Positions 23,335 to 33,990 of a stretch of 64,000 nucleotides of DNA are shown one piece after another. Positions within the stretch are counted from its first letter, which is position 1. Every line of letters starts with the position of its first letter. The DNA is from CAVVIH01 sp963748295 (GTDB lineage Bacteria > Acidobacteriota > Vicinamibacteria > Vicinamibacterales > 2-12-FULL-66-21). The stretch spans positions 62,001 to 126,000 of the forward strand of contig CAVVIH010000006.1 of assembly GCA_963748295.1 (NCBI GenBank). The letters are read 5' to 3'. Both the position numbers and the translations under genes were made by a program. The notes beneath the pieces were generated by a model. That model saw only the letters and a program-made list of their open reading frames with translations. It made no database searches and was not told the origin of the DNA.

Positions 23335-24351
23335 GTGATCAAGGCGTCCGCGTCAGCAGAAATTCGCAAGCTCGTCGCGTCGCTGACGGGGGACGCGCTG
23401 TCGCGCGACGCGGCGCTCGCGCGGCTCGCGGTCATCGGCGCCCGCGCGGTCCCGCATCTGACCGCCGCCTACGGCGGGACCGCCGATCGTAAAGCCCGAG
23501 CGGCGATCCTCAGGGCGCTCGAGCCAATCGGCGACCCGCGCGCGCTTCCAATTGCGCGCGACGGGCTGACGCACGGAGGCGACCTCGCCGTCGCCGCGGT
23601 CGCGGTGCTGGGCGGTCTCCTCAAGTCCTCCTACGGCGCCACCGGCGCCGACGCCCTCGACAGCCTGATGACCGCCGCGCTCGACGAACGGGTCGAACGC
23701 AGGGTGCGTCTTGCCGCGGCCGAAGCCCTGCGGGCGACCAACGTCGACCTTCGCGGGAAACTCGCCGCCGAAGCCGGCGACGACAGCGGGAACGGGACGG
23801 GAGAAGCGGCTGCGATTTGGCAGGATGCGCTCGACGGGCGGATGCCTGACGATCCCGAGGTGCTGCGCCGGGCGCTCGATGCGCGCGCGGCCGCGGCGCC
23901 GCTGAACGATCTGCGCAATCTGATCGACAGGATCCGGACCTGCGAAACGCCCGCGAGATCGGACTCGGACGCCTGGCGCGCGGTCCGCGGGTCCATTCAC
24001 CAGGCACTGGCGCTCAGGGGCAGCCGCGTCGCGCTCTACGATCTGCGCGAGACGATCGAAGCGGCCGCGGCGCCGCTTCCGGCATCGTTCGTCGCCGCGG
24101 TGCAGGCGCTCGGCGACGAGTCATGCCTGCAGGCGATTGCCGCGGCGTATGCGAAAGCGGCGTCAGAGCAGGCGCGATGGCGGCACCAGCTCGGCGCCGC
24201 CTTCACTGCAATCGCCGTCCGCGAACGGATTACCGCGCGGCACGCGGTGATGAAGCGCATCTCGGCGCGCTGGCCGGACGCGGCTAATACGCTTTCGCGA
24301 ACCAGGCCTCCCCGGCCGACGGCTTCCCGCACCTCACGCACGAGCCGGTGA
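23335..24351 (+). CDS. HEAT-repeat protein of unknown function
   Basis: This 338-residue, Ala- and Arg-rich protein is built of repeated helical pairs. Typical HEAT-like turns include ARLAVIGARAVPHLTAAY, RAAILRALEPIGDPRALPIA and RVRLAAAEALRATN. I see no signal peptide, membrane segment or catalytic motif; such proteins are usually scaffolds. It starts at GTG 23335, 15 bp after tatC. The last 68 bp overlap the convergent proS gene. The Arg/Ser/Thr-rich end (RPPRPTASRTSRTSR) looks like read-through, so the true end may be shortened by an indel. Confidence 0.65.
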   Translation: MIKASASAEIRKLVASLTGDALSRDAALARLAVIGARAVPHLTAAYGGTADRKARAAILRALEPIGDPRALPIARDGLTHGGDLAVAAVAVLGGLLKSSYGATGADALDSLMTAALDERVERRVRLAAAEALRATNVDLRGKLAAEAGDDSGNGTGEAAAIWQDALDGRMPDDPEVLRRALDARAAAAPLNDLRNLIDRIRTCETPARSDSDAWRAVRGSIHQALALRGSRVALYDLRETIEAAAAPLPASFVAAVQALGDESCLQAIAAAYAKAASEQARWRHQLGAAFTAIAVRERITARHAVMKRISARWPDAANTLSRTRPPRPTASRTSRTSR

Positions 24352-25714
24352 TCTTCTCCGATCCGAACGGGATGTTGCGCAGCGTCGCCTGCGTCTCCGC
24401 CTTGATCTGCGCTTCGCAGTCGGCGCCGCCGCACCAGCCGGCGATGACGAACCCGGGCCGCCCTTCCATGACCGCCTTGAATTCGTCGTAGGTCGCGGCG
24501 CGGGTCGTGTGCTCCTTGCGGAACGTCAGCGCGCGCTCGAGCAGCGAACGCTGGATCTCGTCCAGCAGGCCCACGATCCGGTCGCCGAGCCCCTCGAACG
24601 GCAGCGCCGCTTTTTCGCGGGTGTCGCGGCGGGCGATCATCACCTGCTGCTTCTCGAGATCCTTCGGACCGATTTCGAGACGAATCGGTACGCCGCGCAG
24701 CTCCCACTCGGCGAACTTCCAGCCTGGCGTGTACGCTTCGCGGTCGTCGAGCATGACGCGGACGCCGCGGCGCACCAGCTCGTCGCGGATCTCCAGGGCT
24801 TTGGGCAGCACGGTCTCCTGCCAGTTGCCACGGGGAATCGGCACGATCACGACCTGATACGGTGCGACGCGTGGCGGCAGGATGAGGCCGCTGTCGTCGC
24901 CGTGCGTCATGATCACGCCGCCGATCAGCCTCGTCGACACGCCCCACGACGTCGTCCAGGCATGCTGGAGCGACTTGTCGCGTCCCTGGAACTGGATCTC
25001 GAACGCCTTTGCGAAGTTCTGGCCGAGGTTGTGCGACGTGCCCGCCTGCAGCGCGCGGCCGTCGCCCATCAGCGCCTCGATCGAGTAGGTGCGCGACGCG
25101 CCGGCGAACTTCTCGCTCTCGCTCTTCTGCCCGTCGACGACGGGCATCGCCAGTTCGGTCTCGGCGAACTCCTTGTAGATCGAGAGAATGCGCAGCGTTT
25201 CCTCCTGCGCCTCCTGCTCCGTCTCGTGCGCCGTGTGCCCTTCCTGCCAGAGGAATTCGGTAGTCCGGAGGAATGGCCGCGTGACTTTTTCCCACCGCAC
25301 AACGTTGCCCACTGGTTGATGAGCACAGGGAGGTCGCGCCACGACTGGATCCACTTGGCGTACAGCGTGCCGATGATTGCTTCGGAGGTCGGGCGGACGA
25401 CCAGCGGCTCGGCAAGCTCTTCGTCGCCGCCCCTCGTCACCCACGCGACCTGCGGGGCGAATCCTTCGACGTGCTCCTTCTCCTTCATGAGCAGGCTCGC
25501 TGGAATGAACAGCGGGAAGTAGGCGTTGACGTGCCCGGTTGCCTTGAAGCGGCGGTCGAGCGCCTGCCTGAATCAGCTCCCAGATGGCGTAACCGTACGG
25601 ACGGATCGCCATGCAGCCCTTCACTTCCGTGTAGTCCGCCAGCTCCGCGCGCCGGACGACGTCGAGGTACCAGCGGGAGAAGTCCTCGGATTGCGGCGTG
25701 ATTTCGGTGACCAT
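24284..25714 (-). CDS. proS: Prolyl-tRNA synthetase, archaeal/eukaryal type (compensating frameshifts)
   Basis: ProRS of the shorter type without the bacterial editing insertion. The N-terminal part reads ITPQSEDFSRWYLDVVRRAEL. The anticodon-binding domain follows the core (VVIVPIPRGNWQ). A C-terminal zinc-type domain holds four cysteines in GWCGGADC and GSCVRCGK, ending in a terminal Tyr (WFAKAY), a hallmark of this type. One extra base near 25568 and one missing base near 25310 displace about 85 codons; the intervening correct frame reads EGFAPQVAWVTRGG and RPTSEAIIGTLY. They compensate exactly, so indel errors are likely. The ATG at 25714 has an AGGAGG site. Confidence 0.88.
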   Translation of the reverse strand: MVTEITPQSEDFSRWYLDVVRRAELADYTEVKGCMAIRPYGYAIWELIQAGARPPLQGNRARQRLLPAVHSSEPAHEGEGARRRIRPAGRVGDEGRRRRACRAAGRPPDLRSNHRHAVRQVDPVVARPPCAHQPVGNVVRWEKVTRPFLRTTEFLWQEGHTAHETEQEAQEETLRILSIYKEFAETELAMPVVDGQKSESEKFAGASRTYSIEALMGDGRALQAGTSHNLGQNFAKAFEIQFQGRDKSLQHAWTTSWGVSTRLIGGVIMTHGDDSGLILPPRVAPYQVVIVPIPRGNWQETVLPKALEIRDELVRRGVRVMLDDREAYTPGWKFAEWELRGVPIRLEIGPKDLEKQQVMIARRDTREKAALPFEGLGDRIVGLLDEIQRSLLERALTFRKEHTTRAATYDEFKAVMEGRPGFVIAGWCGGADCEAQIKAETQATLRNIPFGSEKITGSCVRCGKPSAGEAWFAKAY

Positions 25715-25774
25715 TGCCTCCTTCTTCCCCTGTCCTTCTCCTTCACCTTCGCCACGTTCGCCTGTTCTGCCATT

Positions 25775-27332
25775 GTTTCCTCTATTCGGCACTCCGAAAC
25801 ACGCCGCTTCCAGTGTATATCGTCGCGCGCGGGGTAATCCTCGCGATAGTGCGCCCCGCGGCTCTCGGTTCGCCGCAGCGCGGCGCGCGCGATCAGGCGC
25901 GCCGACCGTGATCAGGCTCACCGTTCGACGCGCGTCCGGCCCGAGGTGCGCGTGCTCGTGCGGCTCGATGTCGCGCCACTCGCGTCGAGCGCGCTCGACG
26001 CCGGCTGAAGACCGCGTGCGTTCCTGAACAGTCCCACATGCCGCCACATCAGCGTTTGGATCTCTGTTGCGGCCGGGTCGGCGAAACAGGCTCCGCGCTC
26101 TTGCCTGCGGCGGCCGTGCTCGCGGCGGAGTCGGCAGAAGCTGAGGCGTTGCGCCAGCGCTACTTCATCGCCGTCCCGCTCGTGCGCCAAACACCAGCCC
26201 CTCGAGCAGCGAGTTGCTGGCGAGCCGGTTCGCGCCGTGCACGCCGGTGCAGGCGACTTCGCCGGCGGCGAACAGCGCGCCGATGGACGTGCGGCCGTCG
26301 AGATCCGTCTCCACGCCGCCCATCACATAATGCGCCGCCGGCCCGATCGGGATCCGGTCGCGGGCGAGATCGAGTCCGGCGCCCCGGCACGCCGGCGAGA
26401 TCAGCGGGAACCGCTCGTGCACGAAGTCGGCGTCGAGGTGCGCAGCGAGAGGATACACGTCGCTGCCGGTTTGCCTGCGACTCGCAGCTCGATCGCCCGT
26501 GCGACACGATCGCGCGGCGCCAGATCGGCCGCCTTGTCGTAGCGCGGCATGAACGGCTCGCCGGCGTGATTCACGAGCCGCGCGCCCTCTCCGCGCAGCG
26601 CCTCCGACAGCAGGAAACGCGGCGCCCCCGCGACGCGAAGCGCGGTGGGATGGAACTGGACGAACTCCAGATCGATCACGCGCGCCCCGGCGCGATACGC
26701 CATCGCCAGCCCGTCACCGGTTGCGACCGGCGGGTTGGTCGTGTCGCTGAACACCTGGCCGGCTCCGCCCGTCGCCAGCAGCACCGTCCCGGCCGCCGCG
26801 ATCCGACGCTCCCGTCATCGAGCTGATATCTCGCGCCGGCGCAGACGCCGTCGCGCACGAGGAGATCGATCGCGCGCGCGTGCTCGAACGTCGTGACACC
26901 GGCGAGTCCCGCGACTTTCTTCCAGAGCACGCGGGCGATCTCGCGGCCGGTGGCGTCGTGCGCGTGCAGCACGCGTCGTGCGCTGTGCGCCCCTTCGATC
27001 GCCAGCGCGGGCTCGCCGTTCGCATCGCGGTCGAACGCCGCTCCCCACTCAATCAGCTCGCGGACGTAGCGCGGGCCGCTCTCGACGAGGAGGTTCACCG
27101 CGCGTTCGTCGCACAGGCCGTCACCGGCGGCAATCGTGTCGGCGGCATGCAGCTCGGGCGAATCATCCGAGCCGACCGCGGCGGCGATGCCGCCTTGCGC
27201 GTATCCGGTGTTGCCTTCGCGCGGCTCGGCCTTCGTCAGCACGAGGACCGAGCCGGCGCCCGCCAGTTCCACGGCGGCACGCAGCCCGGCGATGCCGCTC
27301 CCGATGATGAGGAAGTCTGTGCGACGCTCCAC
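25775..27332 (-). CDS. nadB: L-aspartate oxidase NadB (several frameshifts)
   Basis: NadB oxidises L-aspartate to iminoaspartate, the first step of NAD synthesis. The FAD-binding start DFLIIGSGIAGLRAAVELA, the GNTGYAQGGIAAAV loop, GAGQVFSDTTNPPVATGDG, QFHPTAL, RYDKAADLAPRD, GPAAHYVMGGVETDLDGRT and HGANRLASNSLLEGLVFGA are all present, but spread over three frames. The C-terminal helical domain starts TLMWRHVGLFRNARGL. At least five single-base shifts are needed, near 26800, 26465, 26170, 25995 and 25885. The gene end cannot be fixed and is set at about 25775. Errors are more likely than decay, because every part is conserved, but a pseudogene is possible. Confidence 0.8.
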
Positions 27333-27370
27333 GCTCGGCCCGATCCTGCTATCCTACCATCCTGACTCCT

Positions 27371-28468
27371 GTGCCCTCCGCCACGCCAGCCACCGTCCAA
27401 ATCGACGTTCGCGCGGCCTCGGGGAGCTATCCGATTCACATCGGCGCCGGGGCGACCGAACGCGCTGCCGGCGATCCTGGACCGCGCGGCGCTGCCCGAA
27501 CGCCGGTTCATCGTCTCGAATCCGACGGTCTGGCGGCTGCACGGCTCGTGCTGAGGGGAGTCGGACGCGAAGAGCCGATCCTCATTCCTGACGGCGAACG
27601 CTTCAAGAACCTGAGCACCATCGGCCGGATCTACGACGGCTTGATTCGCGCCGGCGCCGATCGCGCCACGACGATCGTCGCGCTCGGCGGCGGCGTCGTC
27701 GGCGACATCGCCGGGTTCGCGGCGGCGACCTACCTGCGCGGCGTGCCGTTTGTGCAGGTGCCGACCACGCTGCTCGCGCAGGTGGACAGCGCGATCGGCG
27801 GCAAGGTCGGCGTCAATCATCCGATGGGCAAGAACCTCATCGGCGCGTTCCATCAACCGGCCGCGGTCGTCGTCGACCTCGATGTGCTGGCGACGCTGCC
27901 GCGGCGCGAGTTCCGCTCGGGACTGTACGAGGTGATCAAGTACGGCATGATCGCCAGCCGGCCGCTGTTCGATCGCATTCGCGACGGCCTGCAGGCGCTG
28001 TTCGCGCGCGACCATGCCGCGCTGCTGCCAGTCGTGTCGGAGTCCTGCCGCATCAAAGCGGCGGTCGTCGCGGAGGACGAGCGTGAAGCGGGCCTGCGGC
28101 GTGCGCTGAATTTCGGCCACACCGTCGGACATGCGCTCGAAGCGGTGACCAGGTACCGCCGCTTCCGGCACGGCGAGGCGATCGCCTACGGGATGCTGGC
28201 CGCCGCGGAGCTCGCCGCCGCGCGCGGCGCGCTGACGAAGGACGAACGCGACGCGCTGCTCGAGCTGATCATGCAGATGGGACCGCTGCCGCCGGTGTCG
28301 GATCTGCCGCCCTCGGAGATCGTCGAAGCCATCGGCCGCGACAAGAAGGTGATTGCCGGACGGCTGCACTTCGTGCTGCCGACCACCATCGGCGCGACCG
28401 TCACGGTGAAGGATGTGACGACCGACGAGCTGACCGCGGCGATTACCAAGATCCGCCCCGCGCTCTGA
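27371..28468 (+). CDS. aroB: 3-dehydroquinate synthase
   Basis: AroB makes 3-dehydroquinate in the shikimate pathway, using NAD and a metal. The 365-residue protein has the NAD-binding LGGGVVGDIAGFAAATYLRGV and the active-site segments PTTLLAQVDSAIGGKVGVNHPMGKN and SGLYEVIKYGMI. The metal histidines lie in NFGHTVGHALE and FRHGEA. About residues 30-57 read as nonsense (GDPGPRGAARTP). A shifted frame gives the expected AILDRAALPERRFIVSN, so two compensating indels lie near 27470 and 27545. The start is GTG at 27371. Confidence 0.9.
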   Translation: MPSATPATVQIDVRAASGSYPIHIGAGATERAAGDPGPRGAARTPVHRLESDGLAAARLVLRGVGREEPILIPDGERFKNLSTIGRIYDGLIRAGADRATTIVALGGGVVGDIAGFAAATYLRGVPFVQVPTTLLAQVDSAIGGKVGVNHPMGKNLIGAFHQPAAVVVDLDVLATLPRREFRSGLYEVIKYGMIASRPLFDRIRDGLQALFARDHAALLPVVSESCRIKAAVVAEDEREAGLRRALNFGHTVGHALEAVTRYRRFRHGEAIAYGMLAAAELAAARGALTKDERDALLELIMQMGPLPPVSDLPPSEIVEAIGRDKKVIAGRLHFVLPTTIGATVTVKDVTTDELTAAITKIRPAL

Positions 28469-28471
28469 ACG

Positions 28472-29867
<1,396 letters not shown>

Positions 29868-29883
29868 TGTAACGGATGGTAAC

Positions 29884-30478
29884 TTAACGCAGCCAGCCGG
29901 GCGGTACGCCGGCTTTGCGTGCTTCTTCCTCGATATCTTCGACCTGTTTCTTCCCGAGCTCGACGTCAGCCTTGAGGCGCTCCATCTCTGAGAGCGCTTT
30001 CTGGCGGTCGTCCGCGATCTTCGCGCGCTGATACGGGTCGTCCCGATTCACGAAATCAGTGGACAGCGCGTTGACACGGCTCTGCAGCGCCTCGAGGAAC
30101 GATTCGTTGCGGCGCAGCGTCTCGCGCGCCTCCGTGATCCGCTTGCGCCACCATGCCTCGTCGCGCTGCTCGGATGGCGCGCCCTTCTTGTCGGCCCCGG
30201 CCGGCGCGGCGGTCGTGGCGCCCCCGGCCGCGGCGGGCGCCTGGCGTCGTCGACGGGGTGGCCGTTCCCGACGCGGACGCGGGCTGCTGAGCTGTGGCGG
30301 GCAGATCCTTGTTCGTGAGGACCTTGTCGCTGCTCTTCGTCGCCTTGCGCCGCTCCTGCTCGCGCTTCGCCACCTCCCCGAGGGTCGGCGTCTGCGCCGC
30401 AGCGATTGACGGCAGCACGAGTGCAGCCATGAGCACTCCCGACAACATCTGTCGCAAATCGTGCATTGTCATCAACAT
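29884..30478 (-). CDS. Secreted coiled-coil protein with TLGxVA...RR motif (copy 1)
   Basis: I do not recognise a named family. After one frame correction near 30240, the protein has a signal peptide (LSGVLMAALVLPSIAAAQ) and a conserved block TLGEVAKREQERRK...VLTNKDL. A Pro/Ala linker follows, then DEAWWRKRITEARETLRRNE leads into a coiled coil, ending VPPGWLR. A clear paralogue with the same four parts ends the opposite minor-pilin operon at 36046-36645. It follows pilX by 19 bp, so it is probably co-expressed with minor pilins and acts in the periplasm. ATG at 30466 is an alternative start. Confidence 0.7.
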
Positions 30479-30497
30479 CTGTCGGGGGGAAGCACCT

Positions 30498-31157
30498 CTA
30501 TTGTAATCGCGACGACGCGCCCAGCCAAGTCAGAACGTGGATGACGCCGTCAGCCGAGCGCGCGACCGCGGCTTCGACCGATCGCCTGGCGCCGCCGCTG
30601 CCGTACGCATCGGCGAACACGAGCAGCCGCCGGTTCGTGTCGAGCGACGGATCGCCGTCGCCGTCCAGGCCGTCATCCGCGACCCAGACGAGGACGTATG
30701 CCGGCTGAGCAGCGACACCAGAGGGCAGGATCGCCGACAGCGCCGAATGCGCGAAGAGCCGCCACTGCGGCGCATCCGCGCCGAACACCGCCGGCCCTTC
30801 GCGGGCGTCGCTGTCGCGCTGCCGGGCGAGCGTCAGCGCGGCGACGTCGAGTTGACGGCCGTCGGGTGCTTTGGGACGCGCGAGCCCGTCCACGAACGTC
30901 GACTCGAGATGCGCCGGGGGCGGCAGCAGAACCATCGTCCAATCCGGAATCGCCGCAAGGTCGCCGAGCGCCCGTTCGATCGCGGCGTCAGCCGCATAGG
31001 ACGATTCGTATCCGTGGCGGTGCGCGCCCGCGATCAGGGTTTCGGTGATCGTGATGCTCGTGATCACCGCCGCAAGTCCACCAAGCAGCACCGTGATCAG
31101 CAGCGCGGTCATCAGTGCCGCGCCGCGTTCGCGGCGATGCCAGCCGATTGTCTGCAT
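30498..31157 (-). CDS. PilX-like pilus assembly protein (minus-strand operon)
   Basis: The 219-residue protein begins RRERGAALMTALLITVLLGGLAAVI, a PilX-type N-terminus in which a G-A-A-L-like start replaces the GFTLIE motif. SYAADAAIERALGDLAAIPDW, the typical helix after the membrane segment, follows. The rest is a globular periplasmic part without cysteines. PilX-type minor pilins help form the priming complex at the pilus tip. It starts 4 bp after pilW on the same strand. Confidence 0.72.
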   Translation of the reverse strand: MQTIGWHRRERGAALMTALLITVLLGGLAAVITSITITETLIAGAHRHGYESSYAADAAIERALGDLAAIPDWTMVLLPPPAHLESTFVDGLARPKAPDGRQLDVAALTLARQRDSDAREGPAVFGADAPQWRLFAHSALSAILPSGVAAQPAYVLVWVADDGLDGDGDPSLDTNRRLLVFADAYGSGGARRSVEAAVARSADGVIHVLTWLGASSRLQ

Positions 31158-31161
31158 CCGC

Positions 31162-32181
31162 TCACCTCCCCGCCACCATGTTCCGCGGCGCGACGTGGAA
31201 CGTCACCTCGAGATCGCGCACCCGCGCGTTCGCCGCCTGCAGCCGCAAGGTAACCCGCACGCGCCGGATGCGCAGCAGATCGGCGTCGAAACGGTTCGGC
31301 GCGACTCCGCAGTACGGACCGTCCGTGAGACGTGCGAGCGGCAGCTCGACGATCGCGCCCGCGCCGAGCGCCGCCAGAAGCGGCGGCGGCGGATCGCCGG
31401 CGCCGTACGCACAGTTGCCAGCGCCGTCGGTCGGCGCGGCGACACTGGCGGGATGCGAATCGGCAAAGTAGGCGAACTGAAGATCGACGACGTGATCGAC
31501 CAGCGGCAGCGCGCTCCTGAATCCGTCGTAGCGCATCAGCCGGCGCTCCGCTCGATCGAGGTAATAGACGCTCTGCTCCACCGGCATCACGACTGAGTTA
31601 CCCGCGTGATAGAGCTTCGAGAGCGGCGGGTTTGGCGCGGCGCGCGCCAGGCCCGCGGCAATATCAGTGACGGTGAAGAGGTCGTAGCCGGCGCCCAGTC
31701 GGTCGGTGTCGATGATTGCCGCGCGCGTTCCGGCGACGAATCCGCACAGCCCCGCGGCCGGGCAGCCTGGAGCGTCCGGGTCGATCGCAATGTCGGCGGT
31801 CGCGTGCGCGACGTCACTCGAAACGCGCGCAGCCCACGTGCGGTCGGCGATCGTCAGGATCGTGATGCGATCGGGAAACGCGGTCAGCTCGCCGTCCGGG
31901 GCGGACACACCGGTCCGTGCCGGTTGGATCGGCGGGAGAAACGCGGACAGCGTGCCAACCGGACCGTGTGGCGATGTGCCGCCCGCCGAACGCAGATCGC
32001 GTTCCAGCGCTCCGGCGGCGACGCGCAGCCGCTGATTCAGATCGGCGGCGTCCGGCTCCAGCCGCGCGACGCGCTGGCTCGTCGCGGCAAAATCGAGCAG
32101 CATGGCGCCAATCGCCACGCACAGGCCGGCCGCAACGATCAATTCGATCAGCGAGAACCCGTTCTGCCGGCGCGGGTTCAT
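31162..32181 (-). CDS. PilW-like minor pilin (minus-strand operon)
   Basis: The 339-residue prepilin has the type III signal MNPRRQNG/FSLIELIVAAGLCVAIGAMLLDF. The cleavage glycine is followed by F, with Glu at +5. The large C-terminal domain contains paired cysteines (APGCPAAGLCG). Length and order (V-W-X) match PilW. The ATG at 32181 is chosen because it gives the short basic leader, and it overlaps the pilV stop (ATGA). The open frame continues upstream without meaning. Confidence 0.78.
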   Translation of the reverse strand: MNPRRQNGFSLIELIVAAGLCVAIGAMLLDFAATSQRVARLEPDAADLNQRLRVAAGALERDLRSAGGTSPHGPVGTLSAFLPPIQPARTGVSAPDGELTAFPDRITILTIADRTWAARVSSDVAHATADIAIDPDAPGCPAAGLCGFVAGTRAAIIDTDRLGAGYDLFTVTDIAAGLARAAPNPPLSKLYHAGNSVVMPVEQSVYYLDRAERRLMRYDGFRSALPLVDHVVDLQFAYFADSHPASVAAPTDGAGNCAYGAGDPPPPLLAALGAGAIVELPLARLTDGPYCGVAPNRFDADLLRIRRVRVTLRLQAANARVRDLEVTFHVAPRNMVAGR

Positions 32182-32759
32182 TGCCGCCCCTTGCGCGTGA
32201 CGAGCGTGACGAGCAGCGCCTCGGTTGCCGACCGCGCGGTCCATGTGCCGGCGCGGCGGCGTTCCTGCGCCACCGTGCTCACCAGCACCGAGAGGATCAG
32301 GGTGGATCCCGGATCTCCTGGCAGCGGCTGCACGGCCCACCGCCGGACGAAGGCCGCTCTCGCCGGCGGTGCCGCGCCATTGCCCACCCACTTCCCCTCG
32401 TCATCGAGATAGTCGCAATACCAGTGCGCGCTCGACTGCAGCGTCCCCGGCGGCGACGGTGAGAGGCCCGGTCCACCCGCGACGGCGGGGTCGACGCTCA
32501 AGTCGGTCGACAGATCCGACCGCGGCGGCGGGGGCGCGTCCGATCCGGGCTCGAACGTCCACGACAGCGACCGCAGCTGCTCGATTTTCGACGCCGCGAG
32601 CAATGTCGTGAGCGTCTGCTCGCGCGCCGCGCGGTTGGCGTTGATGCCGATCGCGATCAGGTGCGCGACGCCGGTCGCGATCGCCGCGGCAAGCATCGAC
32701 GCGATGAGCACCTCGATCAATGTGAACCCGGCGCTCGAACGGTGCGTGATCTTCGACAT
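32178..32759 (-). CDS. PilV-like minor pilin (minus-strand operon)
   Basis: The 193-residue prepilin starts MSKITHRSSAG/FTLIEVLIASMLAAAIATGVAHL, a canonical PilD cleavage site followed by a hydrophobic helix. The periplasmic domain contains HWYCDYLDDEGKW. It heads the minus-strand minor-pilin operon pilV-pilW-pilX-coiled-coil protein. A sigma-54-like element lies just upstream, at 32781-32796. Confidence 0.78.
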   Translation of the reverse strand: MSKITHRSSAGFTLIEVLIASMLAAAIATGVAHLIAIGINANRAAREQTLTTLLAASKIEQLRSLSWTFEPGSDAPPPPRSDLSTDLSVDPAVAGGPGLSPSPPGTLQSSAHWYCDYLDDEGKWVGNGAAPPARAAFVRRWAVQPLPGDPGSTLILSVLVSTVAQERRRAGTWTARSATEALLVTLVTRKGRQ

Positions 32760-32780
32760 CCCGCCCTCTGCGTCCTCGAG

Positions 32781-32796
32781 TGCAACGCGATGACCA
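32781..32796 (-). promoter_or_regulatory. Possible sigma-54 promoter of the minus-strand minor-pilin operon
   Basis: On the minus strand TGGTCATCGCGTTGCA has the GG-N10-GC spacing and a perfect -12 TTGCA, but a poor -24 box. The predicted start lies about 12 nt before the pilV ATG. A TTGACA at 32893-32898 (minus) resembles the half-site near pilA. The 300-bp divergent gap 32760-33059 holds no gene; it also contains TTGCAC-N9-GTGCAA (33040-33060) over the fimT start. Confidence 0.35.
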
Positions 32797-33059
32797 CGTG
32801 CAGAAGTGTGAAATCAGGCCGGAAATCAACGGAGTCGGGGAACGATGCCGAGAAAGCGCGCGGAAACTGCAATCGCGCCGCGAGCGCCGCTGTGTCAAAT
32901 CTGTGATGCGGTGTGCGCCCCAAACTGGAACACCGCGTGGCGGAAGTGTAAGAGCCCTCGGACCGGCCACGCCCCGTTTTGCGTCTGCAACATGCTGATT
33001 TACCTGCTGTTAGGGCATGTTCCCGACGCGGCGTCGGTCTTGCACAACTCAGCGGTGCA

Positions 33060-33578
33060 ATGTGGAATTCACGCGGATTTACGCTTCTCGAAGTGCTGCT
33101 GGTGGCGACGGTGGCCGCCGTTCTGGCGGCGGTGTCGATGCCGATGGCACTCACGGCGCTGCGGACCTACCGCCTGAATGGGGCGGCGCGCGAGCTGTCC
33201 AACGAGATCTCCGCGATGCGGCTCCAGGCGGTCACGAAGAACCGGGCGATGCGGATGCGCCTGAATTGTCCGGACGCCGGAATGTATCGCGCGGTCGAGT
33301 GGACCGGGACCGGCGCAATCGACACGGCGGGCAACCGGTGCCTCCCCACCGCCTATCCGTTTCCGGATACGGACGCGGCGACGGCGCCGAACGCCGACGG
33401 AGCGCTGAGATATCTGCCGCAGGGGATCACGTTCGGCGCCGTGCAGGAGATTCAGATTTCGACGCTCGGCCGCGTCACCGCCGTGACGGGCGCGCTCCCC
33501 GCGCAAATTGAGGTTTCCGATGGAACGACGATACGCCGGCTCCGCATCGGTGCGGCCGGCCAGGTCCAGATCCAGTAA
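33060..33578 (+). CDS. FimT/GspH-type minor pilin (plus-strand operon)
   Basis: The 172-residue prepilin has a very short leader, MWNSRG/FTLLEVLLVATVAAVLAAVSMP, and the GspH/FimT pattern: an N-terminal helix with ARELSNEISAMRLQAVTKNRAMRMRL and a beta-rich C-terminus (TTIRRLRIGAAGQVQI). It has two cysteines (RLNCPDAG, GNRCLPT). It opens the plus-strand minor-pilin operon. ATG 33060 is used because longer versions add nonsense before the signal. Confidence 0.8.
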   Translation: MWNSRGFTLLEVLLVATVAAVLAAVSMPMALTALRTYRLNGAARELSNEISAMRLQAVTKNRAMRMRLNCPDAGMYRAVEWTGTGAIDTAGNRCLPTAYPFPDTDAATAPNADGALRYLPQGITFGAVQEIQISTLGRVTAVTGALPAQIEVSDGTTIRRLRIGAAGQVQIQ

Positions 33579-33984
33579 GGAGGGATCCGCGGGCTTCACG
33601 CTCGTCGAGGTCCTCTTCTCGATGTTCGTGCTGACGGTGGGGCTCGTCGCGATGGCGCAGCTGCTCGCGATCAGCGTGCGGATGCACCAGTTGAGCCGCA
33701 ACACCGAGATCGCCACGCAGCTCGCCGAGCGCAAGTTCGAGGAGCTGATGAAGCTGAACTTCGACACGGCGGCGCCGGTGCAGCTCACGGCGGGCGATTC
33801 GCTGAACTCGAACGTCGTGAATTACTTCGACACGCCGACCGGCGGGCAGTTCACCCGGCGATGGCTCGTCGAGGCCGGTCCGGTGGCGCGCACGCGGCGC
33901 GTGACCGTTCGCCTGGTACCAAAGCAGACAGACCGGCTGTTGTACAAGCCCGTGCAGCTGACGACGATCATTCGGCAGTGGTAG
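33520..33984 (+). CDS. PilV-like minor pilin (plus-strand operon)
   Basis: The 154-residue prepilin carries GSAG/FTLVEVLFSMFVLTVGLVAMAQLLAISV, followed by the PilV-type helix RNTEIATQLAERKFEELM. With ATG 33520 the leader is about 26 residues and Arg/Ser-rich, and the gene overlaps fimT by 59 bp. A strong AAGGAGG at 33577-33583 sits nearer the FTLVE codons without a usable start after it, so the start is uncertain. Confidence 0.75.
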   Translation: MERRYAGSASVRPARSRSSKEGSAGFTLVEVLFSMFVLTVGLVAMAQLLAISVRMHQLSRNTEIATQLAERKFEELMKLNFDTAAPVQLTAGDSLNSNVVNYFDTPTGGQFTRRWLVEAGPVARTRRVTVRLVPKQTDRLLYKPVQLTTIIRQW

Positions 33985-33990
33985 GACGAC

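Noticed and set aside
24284..24351. Genuine 68-bp coding overlap between the HEAT-repeat gene and proS
   Set aside because: The HEAT protein's last residues are Arg/Ser/Thr-rich antisense of the conserved ProRS end, so read-through after a lost stop is more likely.
25775..27332. nadB as a decayed pseudogene
   Set aside because: Every conserved block is present and in order, and the surrounding genes show the same kind of indels, so errors are the simpler explanation. Not excluded.
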